Of a stretch of 64,000 nt of DNA, positions 19,901 to 28,703 are shown piece by piece. The stretch comes from Odoribacter sp. AF15-53 (GTDB lineage Bacteria > Bacteroidota > Bacteroidia > Bacteroidales > Marinifilaceae). Position 1 is the stretch's first letter. Every line of letters begins with the position of its first letter. The stretch spans positions 62,001 to 126,000 of the forward strand of contig NZ_QUHC01000009.1 of the NCBI RefSeq assembly GCF_003479425.1, read 5' to 3'. A program made the position numbers and the translations under genes. The notes beneath the pieces are model-generated. The model searched no databases, was not told the origin of the DNA, and saw only the letters and a program-made list of their open reading frames with translations.

Positions 19901-19920
19901 AAATCTAAAATCTAAAATTA
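19901..19920 (+). repeat. AAATCTAAA repeat in the response-regulator leader
   Basis: Iterated AAATCT/AAAATCT units end 4 bases before the ATG of the response regulator. A similar repeat precedes hutH (48723-48752, minus strand). A-rich sequence at this position is typical of Bacteroidota translation leaders, which lack strong Shine-Dalgarno sites. Confidence 0.5.
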
Positions 19921-19924
19921 ATAT

Positions 19925-20617
19925 ATGGGACATAAAATACTTTTGGTAGAAGACGATCCCTGTTTTGGGTCGGTTCTGAAATCCTATTTGGAGTTATCTG
20001 ATTATGATGTCGTGCATTGTACGAACGGGATTGATGGATTTGAAGCCTTTCGTAAAGAAAAGTTTGATTTGTGTCTGTTAGATGTCATGATGCCCGAAAT
20101 GGATGGATTCACGTTAGGGAAAAAAATCCGGGAATTGGATGTTACAGTGCCTTTTGTTTACATCACGGCTAAGAGCATGAAAGATGATATGAAACTCGGT
20201 TACGAGATTGGTGCGGATGATTATATTATCAAACCTTTTGATTCTGAGTTGTTGATCTTTAAGATCAAGGCTATTCTTAGTCGTTGCGAGCATGAGGAAA
20301 CAGAAGTGAAGCCGAAATTGATCGAGTTGGGGGCTTACCTGTTTAACACGGAATTACGTACGATCACGAAAGATGACGAAGTAATCAAATTGACCCCGAA
20401 GGAATCCCGCTTGCTGGAATTGTTGTATTATCACAAGGATGGTTTGTTGCAACGCGATAAAGCATTGAATGAGATATGGGGGGCCAGTGATTATTTCACA
20501 GCTCGTAGTATGGATGTTTACGTGACCAAGTTGAGAAAATATTTCAAAGATGATCCTGCAATCAAGATTGAAAATGTACACGGATCAGGTTTCCGGTTGA
20601 TTCTGGAAGAGAATTAG
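19925..20617 (+). CDS. OmpR-family response regulator (RprY-like)
   Basis: Protein of 230 aa. The receiver domain (1-120) has the acidic pair in LLVEDD (D10, D11), phospho-acceptor D53 in LLDVMMPEMDGF, T81 in YITAKS and K103 in DDYIIKPF. The C-terminal winged helix (about 130-228) has the OmpR features LTPKESRLLELL, ARSMDVYVTKLRKYF and VHGSGFRL. It resembles Bacteroides RprY along its length. It is cotranscribed with the histidine kinase just upstream, its presumed phosphodonor. Targets are not evident from the window. Confidence 0.95.
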   Translation: MGHKILLVEDDPCFGSVLKSYLELSDYDVVHCTNGIDGFEAFRKEKFDLCLLDVMMPEMDGFTLGKKIRELDVTVPFVYITAKSMKDDMKLGYEIGADDYIIKPFDSELLIFKIKAILSRCEHEETEVKPKLIELGAYLFNTELRTITKDDEVIKLTPKESRLLELLYYHKDGLLQRDKALNEIWGASDYFTARSMDVYVTKLRKYFKDDPAIKIENVHGSGFRLILEEN

Positions 20618-20636
20618 AAAAGAAATCGTTATGATA

Positions 20637-20686
20637 AGAGAGGTCGAAGTCGGGAATTCCCGTTTCGACCTCTCTCTATCTTATTT
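20637..20686. terminator. Bidirectional terminator between the response regulator and the macroglobulin gene
   Basis: A 12-bp perfect outer stem (AGAGAGGTCGAA / TTCGACCTCTCT) encloses a second palindrome, CGGGAATTCCCG (20651-20662), giving one very long hairpin of nearly 40 bases. T-rich sequence follows on the plus strand. The two flanking genes converge here, so it probably serves both. Confidence 0.85.
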
Positions 20687-20689
20687 TAT

Positions 20690-23600
20690 TTACTGAACAA
20701 TAATGCTTCTCGCATCACTGTTTGCCGAATATTGCGGGGCATAGATACATTGTAACGTGGTGATGCCATCTTGATAGGTCCCGCTTTGTGCGATCCACAC
20801 GGTGTATTCAAACACATGCGTTCCTTTGGGTAAGAAATCAAAGAAGAAGTTCGTGGCTACGTCCGTGGTTTCTTGGTAGTACAAGAGCAATTCCTGCCAG
20901 CGGTTACCGGAAAGTTGTTCCGTGGGTTCGAAACAACCGGCACGCAGGTCTTTCAGATGCACGTATTGCATATCCTGATCGGTGTTGACCGTGATCCGGA
21001 TATTTATTTTATCCCCGACTTTCAGGGGTTGGTTGGCTAGGGGGATGAGTTTAGAATCTTTTTCAATGAAAAGTTGTTTCTGCACGGAGATTCCTCCTGA
21101 ATGTTTCGTGATTTTATCCAGTTTTTCGAAATATTGCAGGTATAACCCGCCCCAACTTGCCTGTTGCGTGTTTTTCGTGAGGGTGACGTTCAGCATCTTT
21201 TTCGTGATCTCTTTTTCGGAGAAACTTTGTTTGATATACCCCAGTTTTGATTCTTCGGGGGTAAGTTGAAGTTTTTGGTTCCCGACTTTCACGGATAGAT
21301 TTTCTTGTACGGCTAGTTGATCATTACCCGTGAGTAATAATGCGTAAATGGCATCAACCGTGGTTGGAGTATTTCCCCAATTTAGAGTTTGTTTCTGGCG
21401 CAACAACCATTGTTTCATGAGTTCGGTGTCGTTCGAATCATCCTCGATCTCGTGGAATGCGCTCATGATTGCCACGTGAGTCTGGAGGGCCGAGTTGGTG
21501 AATAACGTGGGCCGATTGTTTGCCCAGAACATTCCCATTTCGGGTGTGGTTGTAGAGTATTCTTTTAATGACCGGATGATTTGTTTTGCGGTTTCTTGTT
21601 TCCCGTAACGGTACAAGGTGGTTGCTAGTAGAGCTTTTTCGTAAAGAGATAACGTCGTCCAAGATTGTTCCAGATCATTCAAGTAATACTTGTGGGCGGC
21701 TAGGGCATTGGTTAAAGGAATATCCCGGTAAGCACTTCTCGTGTACAAGTATAAGATTTCGGAATATCCGGCTTTCCCTTTATATTTCTCGAAAGAGGTT
21801 TGGATGTTACGATCCAAGAAGTTCAAGGCCTTGATCTGCATTTTTTTCGCTTGTTCCGAATGTTCGGTAACGCCTAGCTGGGTTAGGCGGGACATGGCTT
21901 CCAGTACGTTTTCGGTCATGAACGTGCTGGATTGGAAACCTTTGAACCAAGACCAGCCACCGTCTTCATTCTGTAGTTCTGTCAGTTTGTTCAGGGATTG
22001 GCTAGTTATGTAGTTTTGACGGTTTACATCCAGTAGCTCGCCTAACGAGTGCATCCGTTCCGTTTCATTTTGAGCTTCGGTCATCCACGGGGAGAGTTGC
22101 AGGAGAACTGATTTCAACTCCTGATTCTTAGCCAACGGGGAAGTTAGGGTTGATTTCGGGTTTGTCAGCCAAGTTTTAATCGCACTTGTGATTTGCGGAT
22201 TCGCGGTCGCGATGGCTGAGGCCACGGTACTGACATAATAAGAAGCCGTGATATCCGTGACATTTTCCGTTTGCGGTGTATTGATGGTCGGCAAGGCCAG
22301 AACTGCATACCATATCGGGTTTGCTGTGAATTCGAGCGTGAAACGATAGGGCGATACACCTTTAGGGGTATCCAGGGTAAAAGTTTGTGCTCCCTGTTTC
22401 ATCGTGAATACCGGTAAGGTTTGAGTGACCAGCGTGGCATTCGGGACGATCGGAAGGACATGCTGTTCCCCGTCACTGAATTGCTGGGAATTAGCAACAA
22501 TGCGACAACCTAGTAGATCAATATTTTCGGGAGCGGTAAATTCGAAACTAACCGTTTGATTCTGTCGTGCGGACACGTTGAACGGAACGTTTTGCTTGCT
22601 GAGAACGACTTCCGTGGAAGGGTTAAATAACTCCAAGTAAGCGTTCCCCTGTTGTACTTTTTCTGTGAGATTATTTATAGTAGCTTGTAAAACTATTTTA
22701 TCACCAGTGCGCACGAATCGGGGTAAGTTGGTACTGACCATGAATTCCTTGCTCGTGATAATGGATTTCTCGATTTGCCCGAAGTGCATGTCTTTCGTGT
22801 GGGCTAGGGCCATGAAACGCCAGGTTGTTGTGGCTTCGGGAACCGTGAATTTGATAACGATGTTACCCTGCGGGTCGGTTAAGAGTTGCGGGTAGAAAAA
22901 TGCGGTCTCTTGGAAGTTTTGCCGGAGCGGAATGTTTTGAGGTGTTTCTTCCACTGCTTGTTGTTTGGCAACTCTTGCTTCCTGTTTTGCTCCGGGAGAT
23001 AAGGATATTTTCTTTCCATCACTGAGCGATAATGTATGGTCTGCCTCTGCCACTTCTTCTACAACTTGATCTGCAAGAATTATATTTTTTGTCGATCTGG
23101 TTGAACCGTATCCACAAATTACGATATTCCCCATCCCGTTAAAATAGAATGTGTTGAGTCCATAGAGGTTTAATCTGTCATACTCGAATCTGGGGACTTC
23201 GTTTGATTGGGGGTAGAAGTAGCGATATAGATTGCGGGTTTGTCGGTTTGGCATGTAATTCCAGTCCGGGGTTATCGAACGATAATTGTAAACCGGATTG
23301 AAATACCATTCATTTTTCCCGAATTGATCCAAAGAGGCATCATACATGGTTGTCATCATTTCAGCCATGGCTGGTTTTTCCTGTGCGTTCTTGATGATAA
23401 ATGACCATTCTTCCTGTTGGCCGGGAGTTAAGTGATCTCTGAATGTTTTTGTGATAATGTTCAGGTGATTACTTTCTTGCTTTTTAGAAAGCATGATCCT
23501 GTTCTGGAAGAACTCGCCGTTCTTGACATAACTGATCAAGACGTCGGCTGTCTCCCCGTAACTGTTCAGATAAGGAATGGTAAGACGGGTATTTTCGTCA

Positions 23601-26467
23601 TTCAGCATGAAGCGTTCTCTTGCGACAAATTGCCCGTTCGCGTAAATCTCATAAAGGACGTAAACGTCTTTTGCCGAGGTCCCTAGGAGAATTTCCGCGT
23701 TTTCTCCGGGGTTACATTGTGTTTTCTCCTGAATAATCCAATTGTAGGTTAAATAAGGAGGGCGTTTATCTTGGAGTGAATACAGGTAAATGATTTGTCT
23801 CGTTGATATTTCCTTATTCTCTCCCTCCCCGGTGAAAGTTAGTAAATAGGCTCCGGAAGGATAATCGGATAGTTTTAATTCCAAATTTTCTTTTTCGCCC
23901 GTGGTGAATGTACCGGTTAGTATTTCTTTGTCAACGGGAGGATTCGAATAATCGTATTCGTCACCTAGTTTTTGCAGCGGTTTCAAGCTGGATAACGTGT
24001 AATGAATCTTTTGGTTTAATTTGTACCCGTTGGCGTTTTGTGCAATAACCGGAATCTCAACAGGTTGATCCTTGTTGATTTCTGGCGTGACGAGTGTCGT
24101 TAGTTGATAGTTTTGATTGTTGATGTTTATTATAAACTCGGCTTCTTGCGTTTCTCCGTTAGGAGAGGTGATTGTCACGGTTACACGATACCGGTAAGAT
24201 GGAAACATCCTGGGTTGAATTCCTTGTGCAAAATCCGAAGTTTTCGGGGTGTTGAATGAGAATTGAAATTCTCCTTTACTGTCTGTTTGGGTTGCCCCGG
24301 CTAGGATTGGAGTTTGTTGAAATGTACCCCAGCCGAATGTACTTTCCGAAATGCTGTAACTGACTTTCCCGTTTTCAATATTCACGCCGGAATAACTCTT
24401 GGCAATCCCTGTAATTGTCAGGTTATCTCCCAGTTTATAGGCTTGCTTCAAGGGATCAAAGGTGATTTCGAATTTCGGACGTTTGTATTCGGCTACGGTG
24501 ATCATGTGGCTGGCATTTCCGGCGAGAATGGTAAATTCTCCGTTTAATACCTCTTGGGGAAGTACGAAACTGCCGGCAAAGGAGCCGAAAGAGTTGACCG
24601 CCAGTTCTTGTTTGGCTATCTCTTGTTGATTGGCATCCCGAAGGATAACGGTATGTTTACAGTTGGTAATCGCTTTTGCCCCGCTGGAATCAGCTTCCCA
24701 GCATATTCCGCTGAAATAGACAGTTTGCCCCGGTCTGTAGACAGCTCTGTCCGTGAAAAGATTGATTTGTTCTTTTGTCGGTTGGGGATGGCTGAAGTAT
24801 TGATATGGCATTTGATTGACAGGGCCGTGGTCATCGCTTCCCAGCGTCACCTGGTAGAAGCGATTTGCGTTTAGATTTTTGATGGTGGCAATCCCGTTGG
24901 CATCGGACGTAACTTCGGCCAGTAATTCGTAGTTCGGGTACGTTCTCTTGTAAAGTTTTACTTTTGCCCCTTGGATCGGTTTGCCACTTGTCAGGTCACA
25001 AACGAGTATGTTATATCCCTTTTCGCTTGTTTTGCGAGCGATCGAGGAAAGTTTGCTAGCGTTGAAATATAGGGAATCCGTTTTAAGGGATTGAGCGGAA
25101 GAATTTACGGATAGTTGGTACAAACCGGGTGCTTGTACGGGAATTTCCAGTAATGTGTCTTGCGTGACGAGGTGTTTTGGCAAGCGGAATGTATGTGAAT
25201 ATACTTTTTCCCGGTTCAGTTCTTTTTTGTCTGAATTTAGGAATTCCAACGTGCTTGCTTTTATTTGGTATACCGTAAATGTAACGTTGGAAACATTTTT
25301 GAATCTGAGTTGTATCTTTTGTTTGTCTCCCGGATATACATTGTTGTCAATCGTATAATTAAGGTTCGGTTGTTTAATGGTGGAAACCCAATTTTTCAGG
25401 ATATTTATTCGGAAGTATTTTGGGAAACGTTGAATCCCGTCATTACATATTTTGAGAATCTTTTCGTAATCGGATAATAGTTTCGCTTGATTACTTCGAG
25501 TGTTTTCTCGTGGATTATAGTAACCGTATGATGGGGTGTAATAGTATTGTGCGATTACGTTTAATATTTCGACAGAATAAGGATAGTCATGATATTTGCG
25601 GTTTAGGCGTTCCAAGGTGTTCAGATATAATGAATCTTTGTTCGCGATATTTGCATTCTGGTTGATGAATGTCAGCCGGTCGAGATCGGAAATGATAAGG
25701 GCATCCGTGCGTTTGGCCGCGATCTGGGTTCGTAACAATTGTTGGTATAATTGCACGATGTTCGGGTTTATATCATAGGACGAAGCGTTTATTCTTACTT
25801 GTAGGAAATCTTCAATGGGGGCGAGTAATTGATTATTCGTGAGTTTGGTTTGTTTGAAATATTGTTGGCCCCAATAGAGTTGTTGTAATAAATCAATACT
25901 GCGATAGACTAAAAAGTCGTACATGGTCGGGCGAAGTGCTGGTGAATTTTTGCCTAAAATGAGTATTTCTTTGTATTGAAGGCAATTTACTGCGGACAAC
26001 TGGGGTTGTGCTTTCACGGCATCCAAGCTGTGGCGTATGATTTTTTCCAGGTAAATGTTACCTGTCCATTCATTCATGTCTTTGGGGATATATCCCGTGA
26101 TCGGGGTGCGGGTCTGAAGCTTGGGAGACTCGGCCTGATAGTACATATTATATAGTTCTGCAATTAGCGAATGAAGAATACTTTTCTCCACGATGTTGTT
26201 GTCTTTTTGGATGTAATCTTCCAATGAAACCAGCATGGGAGGGATGCTATCCGAGTTGATCAGGCTTTGATATTTAATCTGCCGGATCAGGGATTGTATA
26301 AGCAAAGGTGAGTTCTTTTCTTTTACAGCTTTCTGGTAATCCTTTTGTGCTTGAAGTAATGCGGTCTTCGGGGCAGCTTCATTTGCCGCATCGGAGTTGC
26401 GGCTTTGGCCGAATGCCATGGTAACTCCGAATAGTAAAACCGTGATTATAAAAAATCTCTTTATCAT
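20690..26467 (-). CDS. Alpha-2-macroglobulin-like protein without thioester
   Basis: Very large protein of 1925 aa with a Sec signal peptide (MIKRFFIITVLLFGVTMAFG). Residues about 30-380 are helical. A carboxypeptidase-regulatory-like/Ig domain lies near 490-550 (SGKPIQGAKVKLYKRT). The MG2 domain (TDRAVYRPGQTVYFSG) is at about 575 and the A2M core (DPQGNIVIKFTVPEATTTWR) at about 1200. The alpha-alpha toroid (ELQNEDGGWSWFKGF) is in the last third. Where the reactive CxEQ thioester should be (about 1397) the sequence is TPQTENVTD, so covalent protease capture is not possible. Bacterial A2Ms are thought to trap attacking proteases in the periplasm; a non-thioester form would act by trapping or as a scaffold. 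The usual partner pbpC is not adjacent. Confidence 0.85.
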   Translation of the reverse strand: MIKRFFIITVLLFGVTMAFGQSRNSDAANEAAPKTALLQAQKDYQKAVKEKNSPLLIQSLIRQIKYQSLINSDSIPPMLVSLEDYIQKDNNIVEKSILHSLIAELYNMYYQAESPKLQTRTPITGYIPKDMNEWTGNIYLEKIIRHSLDAVKAQPQLSAVNCLQYKEILILGKNSPALRPTMYDFLVYRSIDLLQQLYWGQQYFKQTKLTNNQLLAPIEDFLQVRINASSYDINPNIVQLYQQLLRTQIAAKRTDALIISDLDRLTFINQNANIANKDSLYLNTLERLNRKYHDYPYSVEILNVIAQYYYTPSYGYYNPRENTRSNQAKLLSDYEKILKICNDGIQRFPKYFRINILKNWVSTIKQPNLNYTIDNNVYPGDKQKIQLRFKNVSNVTFTVYQIKASTLEFLNSDKKELNREKVYSHTFRLPKHLVTQDTLLEIPVQAPGLYQLSVNSSAQSLKTDSLYFNASKLSSIARKTSEKGYNILVCDLTSGKPIQGAKVKLYKRTYPNYELLAEVTSDANGIATIKNLNANRFYQVTLGSDDHGPVNQMPYQYFSHPQPTKEQINLFTDRAVYRPGQTVYFSGICWEADSSGAKAITNCKHTVILRDANQQEIAKQELAVNSFGSFAGSFVLPQEVLNGEFTILAGNASHMITVAEYKRPKFEITFDPLKQAYKLGDNLTITGIAKSYSGVNIENGKVSYSISESTFGWGTFQQTPILAGATQTDSKGEFQFSFNTPKTSDFAQGIQPRMFPSYRYRVTVTITSPNGETQEAEFIININNQNYQLTTLVTPEINKDQPVEIPVIAQNANGYKLNQKIHYTLSSLKPLQKLGDEYDYSNPPVDKEILTGTFTTGEKENLELKLSDYPSGAYLLTFTGEGENKEISTRQIIYLYSLQDKRPPYLTYNWIIQEKTQCNPGENAEILLGTSAKDVYVLYEIYANGQFVARERFMLNDENTRLTIPYLNSYGETADVLISYVKNGEFFQNRIMLSKKQESNHLNIITKTFRDHLTPGQQEEWSFIIKNAQEKPAMAEMMTTMYDASLDQFGKNEWYFNPVYNYRSITPDWNYMPNRQTRNLYRYFYPQSNEVPRFEYDRLNLYGLNTFYFNGMGNIVICGYGSTRSTKNIILADQVVEEVAEADHTLSLSDGKKISLSPGAKQEARVAKQQAVEETPQNIPLRQNFQETAFFYPQLLTDPQGNIVIKFTVPEATTTWRFMALAHTKDMHFGQIEKSIITSKEFMVSTNLPRFVRTGDKIVLQATINNLTEKVQQGNAYLELFNPSTEVVLSKQNVPFNVSARQNQTVSFEFTAPENIDLLGCRIVANSQQFSDGEQHVLPIVPNATLVTQTLPVFTMKQGAQTFTLDTPKGVSPYRFTLEFTANPIWYAVLALPTINTPQTENVTDITASYYVSTVASAIATANPQITSAIKTWLTNPKSTLTSPLAKNQELKSVLLQLSPWMTEAQNETERMHSLGELLDVNRQNYITSQSLNKLTELQNEDGGWSWFKGFQSSTFMTENVLEAMSRLTQLGVTEHSEQAKKMQIKALNFLDRNIQTSFEKYKGKAGYSEILYLYTRSAYRDIPLTNALAAHKYYLNDLEQSWTTLSLYEKALLATTLYRYGKQETAKQIIRSLKEYSTTTPEMGMFWANNRPTLFTNSALQTHVAIMSAFHEIEDDSNDTELMKQWLLRQKQTLNWGNTPTTVDAIYALLLTGNDQLAVQENLSVKVGNQKLQLTPEESKLGYIKQSFSEKEITKKMLNVTLTKNTQQASWGGLYLQYFEKLDKITKHSGGISVQKQLFIEKDSKLIPLANQPLKVGDKINIRITVNTDQDMQYVHLKDLRAGCFEPTEQLSGNRWQELLLYYQETTDVATNFFFDFLPKGTHVFEYTVWIAQSGTYQDGITTLQCIYAPQYSANSDARSIIVQ

Positions 26468-26629
26468 ATCGTTTCTTTTTTAGTTATTCCTTTCATCATT
26501 TTGTATTATTCGCAATCCCCAAGGGGAAAGTTATAATATAGATGCAGACGGAATAGAAATTCCATAAAAATAAAATAAATAATTGACGTTTTAAGTATTG
26601 CGTGAAGGATGATGTGAAAATTTTAATTT

Positions 26630-26661
26630 TTTGGATATTGGTGAATTTTAATATATATTTG
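26630..26661 (+). promoter_or_regulatory. Bacteroides-type promoter of the ECF sigma gene
   Basis: TTTG at 26630-26633 and TATATTTG at 26654-26661 match the -33 TTTG / -7 TAnnTTTG consensus with a 20-base gap. The -7 box ends 63 bases before the ATG. This is the best promoter match in the window and suggests the regulator is expressed from the housekeeping sigma factor. Confidence 0.6.
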
Positions 26662-26724
26662 AGGCAATGAAGGGGAGTGGGTGATCTATTGGTAATTGGT
26701 GGTCTATATATTATATTTTAGATA

Positions 26725-27303
26725 ATGGTAAATCGTTTTACTGAAAAAATTTTGTTTGAAAAATTGCAACAAGGAGATCAAAAGGTTCTGAAGAATTTCT
26801 TTGATGATACCTTTGCTTTGTTTGTTGCTTTCGCACAGGATTTTTTGGGGAGAGACGATGCTTGTGAGGATATTGTACAGGATACCTTTGTTACTTTCTG
26901 GGAACAGAAAGAATCCTTTGAAAATATCTACTATGTAAAAGCATTTTTTTATAAGACAATACGTCATAAGTGTTTGAATCATATTCGTCATCAGAGAATT
27001 GCTTTGAAATATGTAAATTCCCTTCAAAAGGCTCAAGGAGAGCTTGAAAGTACAACTTATTATGTAGATGCCGTTATTCAAGAGGAAGCATCTCGAATGG
27101 TGTATGAAGAAATTTTAAAATTGTCTGAAGTCGGTCGACAAGTGATGTTGTTGGCATTGGAAGGATTTTCTAATGATGAGATTGCAGAAAAGTTGGGAAT
27201 CTCGGTGAATACGGTCAGGACACACAAGGCACGAGCTTATCAATATCTTCGGGGACGTCTGAATGAATTACGAATTTTACTTCTCTTGTTACAGCCATGG
27301 TAG
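26725..27303 (+). CDS. ECF-type RNA polymerase sigma factor (locus 1)
   Basis: Protein of 192 aa. Region 2 (about 15-85) includes DACEDIVQDTFVTFWEQKE and the -10 recognition stretch KAFFYKTIRHKCLNHIRH. Region 4 (about 125-180) has the helix-turn-helix NDEIAEKLGISVNTVRTHKA. The last residues, LRILLLLLQPW, are unusually hydrophobic. In Bacteroidota such factors drive downstream SusC/SusD operons and are held by a FecR anti-sigma factor, here the next gene. The 166-bp gap before fecR is wide for such a pair and carries its own possible -7 box. Confidence 0.94.
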   Translation: MVNRFTEKILFEKLQQGDQKVLKNFFDDTFALFVAFAQDFLGRDDACEDIVQDTFVTFWEQKESFENIYYVKAFFYKTIRHKCLNHIRHQRIALKYVNSLQKAQGELESTTYYVDAVIQEEASRMVYEEILKLSEVGRQVMLLALEGFSNDEIAEKLGISVNTVRTHKARAYQYLRGRLNELRILLLLLQPW

Positions 27304-27333
27304 CGTAATGTCGTGGTGATTTTTAGAATATTT

Positions 27334-27341
27334 TATATTTG
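27334..27341 (+). promoter_or_regulatory. Possible -7 box ahead of fecR-like gene (locus 1)
   Basis: TATATTTG lies in the 166-bp gap between the sigma gene and the FecR-like gene. There is no TTTG at the -33 position, so it could instead be recognised with a different upstream element, such as one used by the ECF factor. Confidence 0.3.
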
Positions 27342-27469
27342 AGTCGTTTGTAATCCATTGATAATTACTTCTATGTAAATAATTCTTTAAAAAAATGTCG
27401 TTTTTTTTAAGAAAGGTGTCGTCTTGTTTTTTCTTACGAGTGTTGTAGGCATTGAAAAGGAGAAATAAG

Positions 27470-28666
27470 ATGATGAAAAAGATTGTTGATGTAATTAAAT
27501 TAGGAGAGAGTGTTGGAAGAAAACTGTCTGATAATGCGACTGAAACAGATAAACGGAGAATTTCTGATTGGGATGAAACCGCATCTGATAAAGAGAAGGT
27601 GTTAGAAAAATTATCAGACCCGGATTATATCCAAGAAAAAACATTGTATTATAAAAGTTTTGATATAGCGGGAGCCTGGAAACGGGCAAAAGTCCGGAAA
27701 TTGGCTCAACAGAAGAGTATGCACTCTAAGATGCGGAAATTGGTCTGGGGTGCTGCGGCAACAGTGGCCGTTTTGTTAAGTGTTACCGTTTATTTGTTTC
27801 AACAGGATGATATTGTAAAGGAAAATGTGGAGGTCCATCAAGCGATTGCCAATATATTACCGGGACGTGGAGTGCCTGTTTTATATCTTGATGATAATAG
27901 GCAGATTGCATTGAATGCAGATACGTTAGATATTGAAGGAACAAGAGGTATAGAAGTTGGAAAGAAGATGATCACTTATTCAAAAGATCAGATCGGTAAA
28001 GAAGAAAAATACAATAAAATTGTTGTTCCCAAGGGAGGAGAATTTCATCTGGTATTGGCAGATGGTAGTGAAATCTGGTTAAATGCAGAATCTACATTGC
28101 AATATTTTGTACATGATATAGCAAAGGAACGTGTTGTATATCTTCAAGGGGAAGCTTATTTTAAAATTGCTAAAAACGAGCAACGTCCTTTTAAGATTAT
28201 TTCCGGCGAGCATGAGGTGAAAGTGTTAGGAACAGAGTTTAATGTTAATGCTTATTTAGGGGCTCCGATGATCTACACCACGTTAATTGAAGGGAAAGTA
28301 AACGTGGGTGTGGTTAATCGCCCGGATATAGGGCAAGTTTTACAAAAAAATGGTAGGCAGAGTGTTTATAACCAGAATAATAATAGTATCTCTTTACGGC
28401 ATGTTGATCCCCGGATTTATACAGCTTGGAAAGATGGTTATTTTATTTTTAGATATTCGACGTTGAGGGAGGTTATGCAACAACTGTCTCGATGGTATGA
28501 TTTTGAATATGAGGTGCCTGATATGCTTTTGGATAAATACCATTTCTCCGGAGAGTTTAAACGTTTTGATAATCTTGATCGAGTGCTTGAAATTATTCGC
28601 TCGACAGGTATTCCTTTCGTTTTAGACATTAAAAATGGTAAAGTAATTATCCGGGAAGAAGCATAA
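27470..28666 (+). CDS. FecR-family anti-sigma factor (locus 1)
   Basis: Protein of 398 aa. The start at ATG 27470 is backed by an AAGGAGA Shine-Dalgarno-like site 8 bases upstream, unusual for this genome; ATG 27473 is equally possible. The cytoplasmic N-terminus (about 1-88) binds the sigma factor, and one membrane helix follows at about 90-110 (VWGAAATVAVLLSVTVYLF). The periplasmic FecR domain (about 185-285) has PKGGEFHLVLADGSEIWLNA and VLGTEFNVNAY, and the C-terminal DUF4974/STN-like domain (about 320-395) has YFIFRYSTLREVMQQLSRWY. It transmits the signal from an STN-bearing SusC to the upstream ECF factor. Confidence 0.93.
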   Translation: MMKKIVDVIKLGESVGRKLSDNATETDKRRISDWDETASDKEKVLEKLSDPDYIQEKTLYYKSFDIAGAWKRAKVRKLAQQKSMHSKMRKLVWGAAATVAVLLSVTVYLFQQDDIVKENVEVHQAIANILPGRGVPVLYLDDNRQIALNADTLDIEGTRGIEVGKKMITYSKDQIGKEEKYNKIVVPKGGEFHLVLADGSEIWLNAESTLQYFVHDIAKERVVYLQGEAYFKIAKNEQRPFKIISGEHEVKVLGTEFNVNAYLGAPMIYTTLIEGKVNVGVVNRPDIGQVLQKNGRQSVYNQNNNSISLRHVDPRIYTAWKDGYFIFRYSTLREVMQQLSRWYDFEYEVPDMLLDKYHFSGEFKRFDNLDRVLEIIRSTGIPFVLDIKNGKVIIREEA

Positions 28667-28703
28667 TAACTGTTTATACTTAAATCAATTAATTCATTAA
28701 CTT

